A DNA stretch of 64,000 nt from Proluteimonas luteida (GCF_021191695.1 NZ_JAIWPT010000003.1:124001-188000), one strand, 5' to 3'. Positions 1 to 10,429 are shown, numbered from the stretch's first letter. Numbers and translations: made by a program. The notes: generated by a model from the sequence alone, not told the origin.

Positions 1-3000
1 TACGCGGCAGCCGACGGCAGCGTCGCGCTGGGCCGGGGCGCGTATGCCGACCGCGCGAACACGGTCTCGGTGGGCAGCGCGGGCGCGGAGCGCCAGGTCA
101 CCAACGTGGCGGCGGGTACCCAGGCCACCGACGCGGTCAATCTCGAACAGCTCGAAGAAGCGACGCAGCACAGCAAGTACTTCGCCGCGAACGGCAACGA
201 TGCCGATGCCACGGATGATCCGGGCGCCTACGCCGAAGGCCTCAACGCCACCGCGATCGGCGACGCCAGCAATGCGATCGGCGATGGCGCGTCCGCGCTC
301 GGCAGTGGCGCGATGGCGTACGGCCAGAACGCCACCGCGGTGGGCATGAACGCCGTTGCATGGGGCCAGAACAGTGCGGCGATCGGTGCCGGGGCCGAGG
401 CCGGCGGCGCGGCGAGCGTCGCGATCGGCGGCAATGCGGTCGACGAGGACGGCGAGCCACTGCTGTCGCTGGGCGGCGTGCCGGTGGAGACTTCCGCGAC
501 CAGCGCAGGCACGGCCGGCACCGCGGTCGGTGCCAGTGCGGAGGCCTCCGGCTTCGCGGCGTCCAGCCTCGGCGTCGGTGCCTATGCCAGCGGCCAGCAG
601 GCGACGGCGGTCGGTGCCGTCGCGACGGCGGCGGGTGACTTCTCGACCGCGCTGGGCACCCAGGCCGCGGCCGTCGGGACCAGCAGTGTCGCGGTCGGCG
701 GACCGGCCGACCTGATTCCCGGCTGGGGCCTGCTGGTGTCCACCACGGCCGGCGGCGACAACGCGGCGGCCTTCGGCGCGGGCGCCTCCGCATCCGGCGA
801 CAACAGCGCCGCGGTCGGCGCCCTGTCCGCGGCGGACGGTACCGGCAGCGTCGCGGTCGGGTATTTCGCCTATGCGGCGGGCGTCAACGCGGCCGCGATC
901 GGCAACGATGCCTGGGCGTCCGGCGCGGACAGCGTCGCGCTGGGCTACTACAGCACCGCGACGGCCACCAACAGCGTCGCCCTGGGTGCGAACTCGTGGG
1001 CCGACCGTGCCAACACGGTGTCGGTCGGCGATGTCGGCGACGAGCGCCAGATCACCAATGTCGCGGCGGGCACCGAGGACACCGATGCGGTGAACCTGGC
1101 ACAGCTCGACGCCGTGGCCGAGGTCGCCGAAGAAACCAGCCGCTACTTCAAGGCCAGCGGCGACGGCGAGGCCTACGTCAGCGGCGAGGAGGCAACCGCG
1201 GCGGGGTCCGATGCGTTCGCCGACGGCGATTACGCGACCGCGGTCGGTGCCGGCAGCAGCGCCTACGGCACAGGCGCTTCGGCATTCGGTACCGGCACGA
1301 CGGCGGACGGGCAGTTCGCGACCGCGTCCGGTTACGGTGCGGTGGCGTCGGCGGATTCGGCCACGGCGGTGGGCGGGTCGTTGTACTACGAAGAGGGCGG
1401 TGTCGTTCTGGACCAGACCACGACCGCTTCGGAGGTCGGTGCGACGGCGCTGGGCGCGGGCGCACAGGCGACGGAGGCCTTCGCGACGGCGACGGGCGCC
1501 GCGTCGGTGGCCAGCGGGCTGCAGTCGACGGCGACCGGCTACAACAGCCAGGCGACCGGGCTGGCGTCGACGGCCAACGGTGGCTTCACCGAGGCGACCG
1601 GCGACTTCGCGACCGCGCTGGGCTATGGGGCGGAAGCGAGCAATACGCGCACCACCGCGGTCGGCATCGGCGCGACCGCCAGCGGCACCAATGCGACGGC
1701 GCTCGGCAACACGGCCACGGCCAGCGGCACGGTGGCGGTGGCCGTGGGCTCGTCGTCGCAGGCCAGCGGCCTCAACAGCATCGCGGTCGGCGGCTCGGCA
1801 TGGGCGACGGCGGACAACACCACGTCCTTGGGTCAACTGGCCTGGGCAACGGCGACCGGTGGCACGGCGATCGGCCGTGATTCCTATGTCTACGGCACCG
1901 GCATCAACGCGACCGCGATCGGCCTGAGCGCCTGGGCCAACGGCGCCAGCAGCGTGGCGCTGGGCGCGGGCTCGCGTGCGAGCGAGGAGAACGTGGTGTC
2001 GGTGGGCAACGGCACCGGTGCCAGCGGGCACCCGGCGACGCGCCGGATCGTCAACGTCAGCGACGGCATCGCCGCCACCGACGCGGCGACGTTCGGCCAG
2101 CTGGAAGCGGCGACCGAGCACACGCAGTACTTCAAGGCGACCGGCGACGACGAAGCCTGGGTGACCGGCGAGGAGGCGGTGGCGGCCGGTTCGGGCGCGG
2201 CGGCCGACGGCGACTACAGCACGGCGGTGGGGTCGACGGCGCAGGCGCTGGAGCAGGGCGCCTCGGCGTTCGGCAGCGGCGCGTTCGCGCTGGAACAGCA
2301 GGCGACGGCGATCGGCTTCAACGCGACCGCGGCGGGCGTCGATTCGCTCGCCGTCGGCGCGCAGGCCACCGCCTATGACGAACTGTCGATCGCGATCGGC
2401 CCGGAGGCAGCGGCAAGTGGTTTCGCCAGCACCGCGCTGGGCGCGGGCGCGGCCACGGATGCCGACGGCGCAACGGCGATCGGCGTGCTGAGCGATGCCA
2501 GTGGCATCGAGGCGACCGCCGTGGGTGCGTTCGCGGATGCGTCGGGCGACGGCGCGACGGCGGTCGGCGCCGAGAGCATCGCCAGCGGCACGGAGGGCGC
2601 CGCGTTCGGTTTCGGCGCCGAGGCCAGCGGCAACTATGCGACCGCAGTCGGTGGCGGCGCCTTGGCAGACGGCTTCAACAGCACGGCGCTGGGCAATGCG
2701 AGCACGGCGTCGGGTTCGAGCAGCCTGGCGGTCGGTGCGGACAGTCTTGCGGCGGGAATCAGCAGTACGGCGGTGGGTCAGGGGAGCCTGGCGACCGGTA
2801 TCAACAGCGTCGCGGTCGGTGGTGCGACATTGTGGGGAACGGAGGCGAGCGGCGATTTCTCGACCGCGGTTGGCGGCGAGGCGTGGACGCCAGGCTTCAA
2901 TGCGACCGCGATCGGCAATGCCGCAACCGGCTACGGCGATGATTCGCTGGCGTTGGGTTCGGACTCGGTGGCGTTTGCGGCGGGCAGCGTGGCGCTGGGC

Positions 3001-6000
3001 CAGGGCTCGTATGCCGACCGCGAGAACACGGTCTCGGTGGGTGACATCGGTGCCGAGCGGCAGATCACCAACGTGGCGGCGGGTACCGAGGACACCGATG
3101 CGGTGAACCTGGCGCAGCTGGAAGAAGCGACGACCTACAACCAGTACTTCCGCGCGACCGGCGACGGCGAGGCCTATGCCGACGGCGACGAGGCTACGGC
3201 CTCGGGTTCGAATGCGATCGCGGAAGCCGACTACTCGACGGCGATCGGTTCGTCGAGCTACGCCTACGGCGTCGGTGCCTCGGCATTCGGCAGCGGCGCG
3301 CAGGCGGGCGGGCAGTACGCGACGGCGACCGGCTTCAACGCGGTGGCCAGCGGCGATTCGAGCACGGCGACAGGCGGCTGGCTGTACTACGAGGATGCGG
3401 ACGGCAATGTGGTGCTGGACCAGACCACCGAGGCGAGCGAGTTCGGCGCCAGCGCGTACGGCGCCGGTGCCCAGGCGAGCGGCTTCCTGAGCAGCGCGGT
3501 CGGTGCCAACGCCGCGGCGGAAGGACTGCAGTCGACCGCGCTGGGATACAGCAGCGTCGCCGGCGCGGATTATGCGACGGCGGTGGGCAGTTTCAGCGAG
3601 GCCAGCGCAGCGGGAACGTCGGCGTTCGGCTACGGCGCCTGGGCGACCAACACCAGCGCCACGGCGCTGGGTTACTTCTCCGAGGCCACGGGTGCCTACA
3701 GCACGGCGGTGGGCAACAATGCACTGGCGAGCGGCGAGGACGGGACCGCGGTCGGCCAGTTCTCGTGGGCAACCGGCGCGCAGAGCACCGCGGTCGGCCA
3801 GTTCGCCTGGGCGACGCAGGTGGGCGCGACCGCGATCGGCCAGGACGCGTTCGCCTATGCGACCAACGCGACGGCGCTTGGCGTCAGCGCCTGGGCCAAC
3901 GGCGCCAGCAGCGTGGCGCTGGGCGCGGGCTCGCGTGCGAGCGAGGAGAACGTGGTGTCGGTGGGCAACGGCACCGGTGCCAGCGGGCACCCGGCGACGC
4001 GCCGGATCGTCAACGTCAGCGACGGCATCGCCGCCACCGATGCGGCGACGTTCGGCCAGCTGGAAGCGGCGACCGAGCACACGAAGTACTTCAAGGCGAC
4101 GGGCGACGACGAGGCCTGGGTGACCGGCGAGGAGGCGGTGGCGGCCGGTTCGGGCGCGGCGGCCGACGGCGACTACAGCACCGCGGTGGGCTCGGCGGCG
4201 CAGGCCTGGGAACAGGGCGCCTCGGCGTTCGGCAGCGGCGCGTTCGCAACCGCCGAGGATGCGACGGCGGTGGGCTTCAACGCGGTGGCCAGCGGCGAGA
4301 CGGCCTTGGCGGCGGGCGCCTACAGCGAAGCCTGGGGCGAGCAGAGCGTGGCGGTGGGCCCGAGTGCGTACGCGGCGGGCACGTGGTCGACCGCGCTGGG
4401 CAATGCCGCCGAAGCGACCGGCGAATACAGCACGGCAACCGGCGCGGAGTCGGTGGCCTCGGGTCTGCAGTCGACCACCAGCGGCTTCCGTTCGGAAGCC
4501 AGCGGCGACGGTTCGGCGGCCTACGGCGGCTACAGCAACGCCAGCGGCTTCGGTGCGACCGCGCTGGGCTATGGCGCGGAGGCGGTTGCCGACACCTCGA
4601 CGGCGGTGGGCTTCGCCGCTGTGGCGGCAAGCGCGGACTCGACCGCGATCGGTTCGTACTCGATCGCCAGCGGGCAGAACAGCGTGGCGGTCGGCGGCGG
4701 TGCCGGCTTCTTCAACCTGTTCCCGACCGAGGCCAGCGGCGACTACTCGACGGCGGTGGGCGGCGCGGCCTGGGCGTCGGGCTTCAACAGCACGGCGATC
4801 GGCAACTTCTCGACCGCATCGGGCGAGGACACGCTGGCGCTGGGCTCGGATTCGACGGCATCGGCGGCGGGCAGCGTGGCGCTGGGCCAGGGCTCGTATG
4901 CGGATCGTGCGAACACGGTGTCGGTGGGTGACATCGGCGCCGAGCGGCAGATCACCAACGTGGCGGCGGGTACCGAGGGCACCGATGCGGTGAACCTCGA
5001 CCAGCTGGAGGAGGCCACGCAGTACAACAAGTATTTCGCGGCCAGCGGCGGCGAGGACAGCGATGGCGCGGCCTACGTCGAGGGCGAGTACGCCACGGCG
5101 GCCGGCGAGTCGGCGCTGGCGCTCGGGGATGGTGCCTCGGCGTTCGGCAGCGGCGCGTTCGCGCTGGAGCAGGACGCGACGGCACTGGGCTTCAATTCGG
5201 TGGCCACTGGCGAAGCATCGCTGGCGGCGGGCGCCTACAGTGAAGCCTCGGGCGAGCTGAGCGTCGCGGTGGGCCCGAATGCGTATGCGGCGGGCACGTC
5301 CTCGATCGCCCTGGGCGACGCAGCGCAGGCGACCGGCGAGTACAGCACGGCGACCGGCGCGGAGTCGGTGGCCTCCGGTCTGCAGTCGACCGCGAGCGGT
5401 TTCCGGTCGGAAGCCAGCGGCGACGGCTCGGCGGCCTACGGCGGCTACAGCGTGGCCTCGGATTTCGGAACCACCGCGCTGGGCTATGGCGCGGAGGCGG
5501 GACTGGAGTACGCGACGGCGGTCGGCTTCGGGGCGAGCGCCAGCAACTACGACGCGACCGCAGTGGGCGCCAACGCCATCGCCAGCGGCGACAACAGCGT
5601 GGCGGTCGGTGGTGCGTTCTGGGGGCTGATCCCGACCGAGGCATCGGGCGACTACTCGACCGCGGTCGGCGGGGCGGCACGCTCGAGCGGCTTCAACAGC
5701 ACGGCACTGGGCAACTTCGCCAGCGCCACCGCGGACAACAGCGTGGCGCTGGGCGCGGATTCCGTGGCCGACCGCGAGGACAGCGTGTCGGTGGGCAGCG
5801 CCGGCAGCGAGCGCCAGATCACCAACGTGGCGGCGGGTACCGAGGACACCGATGCGGTGAACCTGGCGCAGCTGGAAGAAGCGACGGCCCACAACAAGTA
5901 CTTCCGCGCGACCGGTGACGGCGAGGCCTATGCCGACGGCGAGGAAGCCACCGCCTCGGGTTCGAACGCGATCGCGGAAGCCGACTACTCGACGGCGATC

Positions 6001-9000
6001 GGTTCGTCGAGCTACGCCTACGGCGTGGGCGCCTCGGCATTCGGCAGCGGCGCCCAGGCGGGCGGGCAGTACGCGACGGCGACCGGCTTCAACGCGGTGG
6101 CCGAGGGCGACTCGAGCACCGCGGTCGGCGGTTGGCTGTACTACGAGGATGCGGACGGCAACGTGCTGCTGGACCAGACCACGACCGCGCTGGGCGCGGG
6201 TGCCTCGGCGTTCGGTGCGGGCGCGCAGGCCCTTGGTGCGTTCAGCTCCGCCACCGGCGCGGGCTCGATCGCGGAAGGCGTGCAGTCGACGGCGACCGGC
6301 TACAGCAGCGTCGCGGCGACGGACTACTCGACCGCGACGGGTGCGTTCAGCGCGGCCGAGGGTGCACGCGGCACGGCGACCGGTTACGGCGCGGCCGCGT
6401 CGGGCGACTACAGCACGGCTGGCGGTGCGTTCAGCGACGCGTCCGGCCTGTACGGCACGGCCTACGGATACGGGGCGGTCAGCTCGGGCGATTACAGCCT
6501 GGCGGTGGGCGGCGTTGCCGACTACGGCGACCTGCTGATCGGCTGGCCGGGGCTGCTCCTGCAGCAGACCGAGGCCAGCGGCATCGCCTCGACCGCGCTG
6601 GGCAACGGGGCGCTGGCGACCGGCATCGGCGCGACGGCGGTGGGCACGCTGGCGGAAGCGACCGGGATCCAGTCGACGGCCGTGGGTACGTTGACCTACG
6701 CCGTCGCGGATGGCGCCAGCGCATTCGGCAGCGGCAGCATCGCGCGCAGCGAGGACTCGACCGCGCTGGGCTTCCTGGCCGATGCGGCCGGTGAGAACAG
6801 CGTGGCGCTGGGCGCCTACTCGGTGGCCGATCGCGACAACACGGTTTCGGTGGGCGATGCGGGCGCCGAGCGCCAGATCACCAACGTGGCCGCGGGCACC
6901 GAGGGCACCGATGCGGTGAATCTCGACCAGCTGGAAGAGGCCACGCAGTACAACAAGTACTTCGCGGCCAGCGGTGGCGCGGGTGCCGACAACGCGGCCT
7001 ATGTCGAGGGCGAATACGCCACCGCGGCCGGCGAATCGGCCCAGGCCCTGGAGCAGGGCGCCTCGGCGTTCGGCAGCGGCGCCGCGGCGTTCGGGCTGGA
7101 GTCGACCGCGATCGGCTTCAACGCGGTGGCCTACGAGTCCAATGCGCTGGCAGTGGGTTCCTACAGCGAGGCGGCCGGCGAGCTGAGCACGGCGGTCGGT
7201 TCCGGCGCCTATGCCGCGGAGATCGGCGACACGGCGGTGGGTTCCGCGGCGCAGGCGACCGGTGGCTACAGCACGGCGACCGGTACCGAGGCCATCGCGT
7301 CGGGCCAGCAGGCGACCGCCAGCGGCTTCCGTTCGGAAGCCAGCGGTGACGGCTCGGCCGCGTACGGCGGATACAGCGTGGCTTCCGAATTCGCGGCCAG
7401 CGCACTGGGCTACGGTGCCGAGGCGACTGCGGAGTACGCCACCGCGGTCGGCTTCGCGGCGCTCGCGTCGGGAGCCAGCAGCATCGCGGTGGGCGAGTAC
7501 AGCGAGGCCACCGGCCTGGAAAGCGTCGCCATCGGCGGCACCGCGTTCGGGTTCATTCCCGTTCGCGCCTCGGCCGAGGGCGCTTCGGCCTTCGGTGCCG
7601 GTGCCTGGGCGACCAGCGACTACGCCACCGCGCTGGGCTGGGTGAGTTCGGCGGACGGTCTCAACTCGACCGCGGTGGGCGCCGCTTCGTGGGCCGAGGC
7701 CGACAATGCATCCGCGATCGGCTACGGCGCGTATGCCGGCGCCGAGAACAGCGTCGCCCTCGGCGCCGGCTCGGTCGCGGACCGGGCGGACACCGTGTCG
7801 GTCGGCGAAGTGGGCGGCGAGCGCCAGATCACCAACGTCGCGGCGGGTACCGAAGGTACCGATGCGGTGAACCTCGATCAGCTCAATGCCGCCGCGGATG
7901 GCGCCTTGCTGGCCGGACGCTACTTCAAGGCGACGGGCGATTACGATGCTGTGGTCCAGGGCGAAGACGCGACGGCAGCCGGTTCCAACGCATTCGCGGA
8001 CGGCGACTACACCACTGCCGTCGGCGCATCCAGCACGGCCTACGGCACTGGCGCCTCGGCCATCGGCAGTGGCGCCCTAGCAGCTGGCGCGAACGCAGTG
8101 GCGGTGGGCATCAACAGCACCGCGAACGCGGAAGGTGCGGTGGCTGTCGGCGGCCTGGGACAGGCCTACGACGAGTACAACTCTCCGATCTACGATGCTG
8201 ACGGCAACCCGGTGTTGGCGGCCACGCAGGCCGAGATCAACGGTACCGCCGTCGGTTCGGGGGCGCTGGCAACCGGAGTCAACGCCTCCGCATTCGGCAG
8301 CGGCGCCCAAGCGCTCGGCGGCAACAGCGTCGCCAACGGCATCAAGGCACGCGCCACCGGCGAATGGAGCACCGCGATCGGCAGCAACGCATGGGCGAGC
8401 GGCGGGGACGCCACCGCGACCGGCGCCTATGCATGGGCAACCGCCAACGGCGCCACTGCGTTCGGTACTTCGGCCTGGGCGACGGCGACCAATGCGTCTG
8501 CGTTCGGCTACGGGGCTTGGGCGGACAGTGTCGGCGCCACGGCGCTCGGTATGGATACCTGGGCAAGCGGCGTCAGTGCGATCGCGGTTGGTCGAGGCGC
8601 GCTCAGTGTGGAGGACTATGCGATCGCGATCGGCGCCACTTCGTTGGCGGATGGTGTCAACGCGGTGTCGCTGGGTCGCGGCACATTGAGTCTCGCCGAC
8701 AATGCGGTTGCGCTCGGATGGCGCGCGACCGTCGATCGTGGTGCGGACGGGTCGCTCGCATTGGGTTCCAATGCCTACGCTGCGGCGTCCGACAGCGTGG
8801 CGTTGGGCGCCAATTCCCTGGCGGATCGCGACAACACGATCTCGGTCGGTGCCTCGCAGGCATGGACCGACGATTACGGCGTCGTCCATCAGCCGAGCCA
8901 GCGCCAGATCACCAACGTCGCCGCCGGCACGGAGGATTACGATGCGGTCAACGTCGCCCAGCTCACTGCAGTCGCGAACGACCTCGAGGCGTTGGGCGAG

Positions 9001-10395
9001 AACGCCGTGGTCTACGACGACGCCGACAAGTCGACGCTGACGCTTGCGGGCGCCGACGGCACGGTGGTCACCAACGTGGCGGCCGGTGAGTTGAGTGCCG
9101 ACAGCACCGATGCGGTGAACGGCAGCCAGCTGTTCGAGACCAACACGCGGGTCGGTGTGGTCGAGGAGCGGGTCGACGATCTCGATACCCGGATCGGCGA
9201 TGTCGAAGGGACCGCGGCCAATGCGATCGCCTACGACGATGCCAGCAAGGCCACCGCGACACTGGCGGGCGCCGACGGCACCGTCATCACCAACCTCGCT
9301 GCGGGCGCGGTGTCCGCGGACAGCACCGATGCGGTCCATGGCGGTCAGCTCCACGGCGCGCTCGACAGCACCGCGCAGATCCTCGGCGGCGGCGCGACGG
9401 TGACGGCCTTCGGCACGATCTCGGCACCGACCTATGCGATCCAGGGCAGCAACTTCTACAACGTCGCCGATGCCCTGGGCGCGATCGATGCCCACATCAG
9501 CACGATCGACCAGCGCCTGACCACGATCGAGGCCGGTTCGGGCCCCTCCACCGGCAACGACAGGGTTGCGGTCGGCGGCAGCGACCCTGCGTCGATCGGC
9601 GATGACACCAATGCGGTCGCGATCGGCTCCGATGCCACGGCCAACGGCGAGAACGGCGTCGCGGTCGGTGGCGGCGCGTACGCCCACGGCCCCAACGACA
9701 CTGCGATCGGCGGCAACGCCAAGGTCGGGGCCGACGGCAGCACCGCCGTGGGTGCCAACAGCACGATCACCGCGGACGCGACCAATGCGGTCGCGGTGGG
9801 TGAGGGCGCGAGCGTCAGTGCGGCCTCGGGCACCGCGATCGGCCAGGGTGCGTCGGTGACCGCCGAAGGCGCGGTCGCGCTGGGCCAGGGTTCGGTGGCG
9901 GACCGCGAGAACACGGTTTCGGTCGGCAGCGCCGGCAACGAGCGCCAGATCACCAACGTCGCCGCCGGTACCCAGGCGACCGACGCGGCCAACGTCGGCC
10001 AGGTGACGGCGGGTGTGGCCGAGGCGAAGGCCTATACCGACACCACCGCCACGCAGACGCTGAGCAGCGCGAATGCGTATACCGACCAGAAGTTCGCGAC
10101 CTGGAACGACAGCTTCGAGACGTTCAAGGGCGATGTCGACCGCCGGTTCTACGACACCGAGCGCCGCATCGACCGCCAGGGCGCGATGGGCGCGGCGATG
10201 CTGAACATGGCCACGAGCGCGGCCGGCATCCGCACCCAGAACCGGGTCGGCGTCGGCGTCGGTTTCCAGGGCGGCGAAAGCGCGCTGTCGGTCGGCTACC
10301 AGCGTGCGATGAGCGACCGCGCCACGCTGACCATCGGTGGTGCGTTCAGCGGCGACGAGAAGTCGGTCGGTATCGGTGCCGGCTTCGGCTGGTAA
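1..10395 (+). CDS. Giant YadA-like trimeric autotransporter adhesin, 5' end outside window
   Basis: The frame is open from base 1, so the gene starts before the window; 3464 residues are visible. Nearly all of it is YadA-head beta-roll repeats of about 14 residues (pattern xAxAxGxxSxAxG), cut about every 320 residues by neck/stalk motifs of the type ERQITNVAAGT..TDAVN..QL near nt 70, 1040, 2040, 3050, 4000, 4940, 5810, 6865, 7815, 8900 and 9940. A stalk with two more TNVAAG/TNLAAG units lies at 9000-9400, then a last short head, a short coiled coil and a YadA membrane anchor (from about 10015) that ends in Gly-Trp. Family knowledge: such proteins trimerise, insert in the outer membrane through the anchor and bind surfaces or host matrix. 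The target here is unknown. Signal peptide and N-terminal head are not visible. Confidence 0.96.
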   Translation, partial: YAAADGSVALGRGAYADRANTVSVGSAGAERQVTNVAAGTQATDAVNLEQLEEATQHSKYFAANGNDADATDDPGAYAEGLNATAIGDASNAIGDGASALGSGAMAYGQNATAVGMNAVAWGQNSAAIGAGAEAGGAASVAIGGNAVDEDGEPLLSLGGVPVETSATSAGTAGTAVGASAEASGFAASSLGVGAYASGQQATAVGAVATAAGDFSTALGTQAAAVGTSSVAVGGPADLIPGWGLLVSTTAGGDNAAAFGAGASASGDNSAAVGALSAADGTGSVAVGYFAYAAGVNAAAIGNDAWASGADSVALGYYSTATATNSVALGANSWADRANTVSVGDVGDERQITNVAAGTEDTDAVNLAQLDAVAEVAEETSRYFKASGDGEAYVSGEEATAAGSDAFADGDYATAVGAGSSAYGTGASAFGTGTTADGQFATASGYGAVASADSATAVGGSLYYEEGGVVLDQTTTASEVGATALGAGAQATEAFATATGAASVASGLQSTATGYNSQATGLASTANGGFTEATGDFATALGYGAEASNTRTTAVGIGATASGTNATALGNTATASGTVAVAVGSSSQASGLNSIAVGGSAWATADNTTSLGQLAWATATGGTAIGRDSYVYGTGINATAIGLSAWANGASSVALGAGSRASEENVVSVGNGTGASGHPATRRIVNVSDGIAATDAATFGQLEAATEHTQYFKATGDDEAWVTGEEAVAAGSGAAADGDYSTAVGSTAQALEQGASAFGSGAFALEQQATAIGFNATAAGVDSLAVGAQATAYDELSIAIGPEAAASGFASTALGAGAATDADGATAIGVLSDASGIEATAVGAFADASGDGATAVGAESIASGTEGAAFGFGAEASGNYATAVGGGALADGFNSTALGNASTASGSSSLAVGADSLAAGISSTAVGQGSLATGINSVAVGGATLWGTEASGDFSTAVGGEAWTPGFNATAIGNAATGYGDDSLALGSDSVAFAAGSVALGQGSYADRENTVSVGDIGAERQITNVAAGTEDTDAVNLAQLEEATTYNQYFRATGDGEAYADGDEATASGSNAIAEADYSTAIGSSSYAYGVGASAFGSGAQAGGQYATATGFNAVASGDSSTATGGWLYYEDADGNVVLDQTTEASEFGASAYGAGAQASGFLSSAVGANAAAEGLQSTALGYSSVAGADYATAVGSFSEASAAGTSAFGYGAWATNTSATALGYFSEATGAYSTAVGNNALASGEDGTAVGQFSWATGAQSTAVGQFAWATQVGATAIGQDAFAYATNATALGVSAWANGASSVALGAGSRASEENVVSVGNGTGASGHPATRRIVNVSDGIAATDAATFGQLEAATEHTKYFKATGDDEAWVTGEEAVAAGSGAAADGDYSTAVGSAAQAWEQGASAFGSGAFATAEDATAVGFNAVASGETALAAGAYSEAWGEQSVAVGPSAYAAGTWSTALGNAAEATGEYSTATGAESVASGLQSTTSGFRSEASGDGSAAYGGYSNASGFGATALGYGAEAVADTSTAVGFAAVAASADSTAIGSYSIASGQNSVAVGGGAGFFNLFPTEASGDYSTAVGGAAWASGFNSTAIGNFSTASGEDTLALGSDSTASAAGSVALGQGSYADRANTVSVGDIGAERQITNVAAGTEGTDAVNLDQLEEATQYNKYFAASGGEDSDGAAYVEGEYATAAGESALALGDGASAFGSGAFALEQDATALGFNSVATGEASLAAGAYSEASGELSVAVGPNAYAAGTSSIALGDAAQATGEYSTATGAESVASGLQSTASGFRSEASGDGSAAYGGYSVASDFGTTALGYGAEAGLEYATAVGFGASASNYDATAVGANAIASGDNSVAVGGAFWGLIPTEASGDYSTAVGGAARSSGFNSTALGNFASATADNSVALGADSVADREDSVSVGSAGSERQITNVAAGTEDTDAVNLAQLEEATAHNKYFRATGDGEAYADGEEATASGSNAIAEADYSTAIGSSSYAYGVGASAFGSGAQAGGQYATATGFNAVAEGDSSTAVGGWLYYEDADGNVLLDQTTTALGAGASAFGAGAQALGAFSSATGAGSIAEGVQSTATGYSSVAATDYSTATGAFSAAEGARGTATGYGAAASGDYSTAGGAFSDASGLYGTAYGYGAVSSGDYSLAVGGVADYGDLLIGWPGLLLQQTEASGIASTALGNGALATGIGATAVGTLAEATGIQSTAVGTLTYAVADGASAFGSGSIARSEDSTALGFLADAAGENSVALGAYSVADRDNTVSVGDAGAERQITNVAAGTEGTDAVNLDQLEEATQYNKYFAASGGAGADNAAYVEGEYATAAGESAQALEQGASAFGSGAAAFGLESTAIGFNAVAYESNALAVGSYSEAAGELSTAVGSGAYAAEIGDTAVGSAAQATGGYSTATGTEAIASGQQATASGFRSEASGDGSAAYGGYSVASEFAASALGYGAEATAEYATAVGFAALASGASSIAVGEYSEATGLESVAIGGTAFGFIPVRASAEGASAFGAGAWATSDYATALGWVSSADGLNSTAVGAASWAEADNASAIGYGAYAGAENSVALGAGSVADRADTVSVGEVGGERQITNVAAGTEGTDAVNLDQLNAAADGALLAGRYFKATGDYDAVVQGEDATAAGSNAFADGDYTTAVGASSTAYGTGASAIGSGALAAGANAVAVGINSTANAEGAVAVGGLGQAYDEYNSPIYDADGNPVLAATQAEINGTAVGSGALATGVNASAFGSGAQALGGNSVANGIKARATGEWSTAIGSNAWASGGDATATGAYAWATANGATAFGTSAWATATNASAFGYGAWADSVGATALGMDTWASGVSAIAVGRGALSVEDYAIAIGATSLADGVNAVSLGRGTLSLADNAVALGWRATVDRGADGSLALGSNAYAAASDSVALGANSLADRDNTISVGASQAWTDDYGVVHQPSQRQITNVAAGTEDYDAVNVAQLTAVANDLEALGENAVVYDDADKSTLTLAGADGTVVTNVAAGELSADSTDAVNGSQLFETNTRVGVVEERVDDLDTRIGDVEGTAANAIAYDDASKATATLAGADGTVITNLAAGAVSADSTDAVHGGQLHGALDSTAQILGGGATVTAFGTISAPTYAIQGSNFYNVADALGAIDAHISTIDQRLTTIEAGSGPSTGNDRVAVGGSDPASIGDDTNAVAIGSDATANGENGVAVGGGAYAHGPNDTAIGGNAKVGADGSTAVGANSTITADATNAVAVGEGASVSAASGTAIGQGASVTAEGAVALGQGSVADRENTVSVGSAGNERQITNVAAGTQATDAANVGQVTAGVAEAKAYTDTTATQTLSSANAYTDQKFATWNDSFETFKGDVDRRFYDTERRIDRQGAMGAAMLNMATSAAGIRTQNRVGVGVGFQGGESALSVGYQRAMSDRATLTIGGAFSGDEKSVGIGAGFGW
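1927..2288 (+). repeat. Adhesin internal repeat, copy A
   Basis: This segment recurs at 3886-4247, offset 1959 bp. The first 198 bp (1927-2124) differ at only one base (2082 C versus 4041 T); about ten further differences accumulate by 2288. It encodes the end of a head, the variant neck (RIVNVSDGIAATDAATF) and the start of the next head. The identity extends to third codon positions, which suggests recent duplication or gene conversion. Confidence 0.9.
3886..4247 (+). repeat. Adhesin internal repeat, copy B
   Basis: Second copy of the segment at 1927-2288. It is in frame and encodes the same variant neck. The modules on either side are more diverged, so the copy is not simply part of a uniform tandem array. 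Confidence 0.9.
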
Positions 10396-10406
10396 GTGGA
10401 ATCGGG

Positions 10407-10429
10407 CGGCCGGGTCCCGGACCCGGCCG
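10407..10429 (+). terminator. GC-rich hairpin after adhesin gene
   Basis: A perfect 10-bp stem (CGGCCGGGTC / GACCCGGCCG, loop CCG) begins 11 bases after the adhesin stop. No T-tract follows, so it may stabilise the mRNA 3' end or act as a weak terminator. Confidence 0.45.

Noticed and set aside
1900..4300. CRISPR-like regular repeats in the adhesin gene
   Set aside because: The repeats are in-frame coding beta-roll units of variable sequence; there are no unique spacers of constant size and no cas genes.
7800..7900. Possible frameshift or module boundary break in the adhesin
   Set aside because: The frame stays open throughout; codon pattern and repeats continue without a shift.
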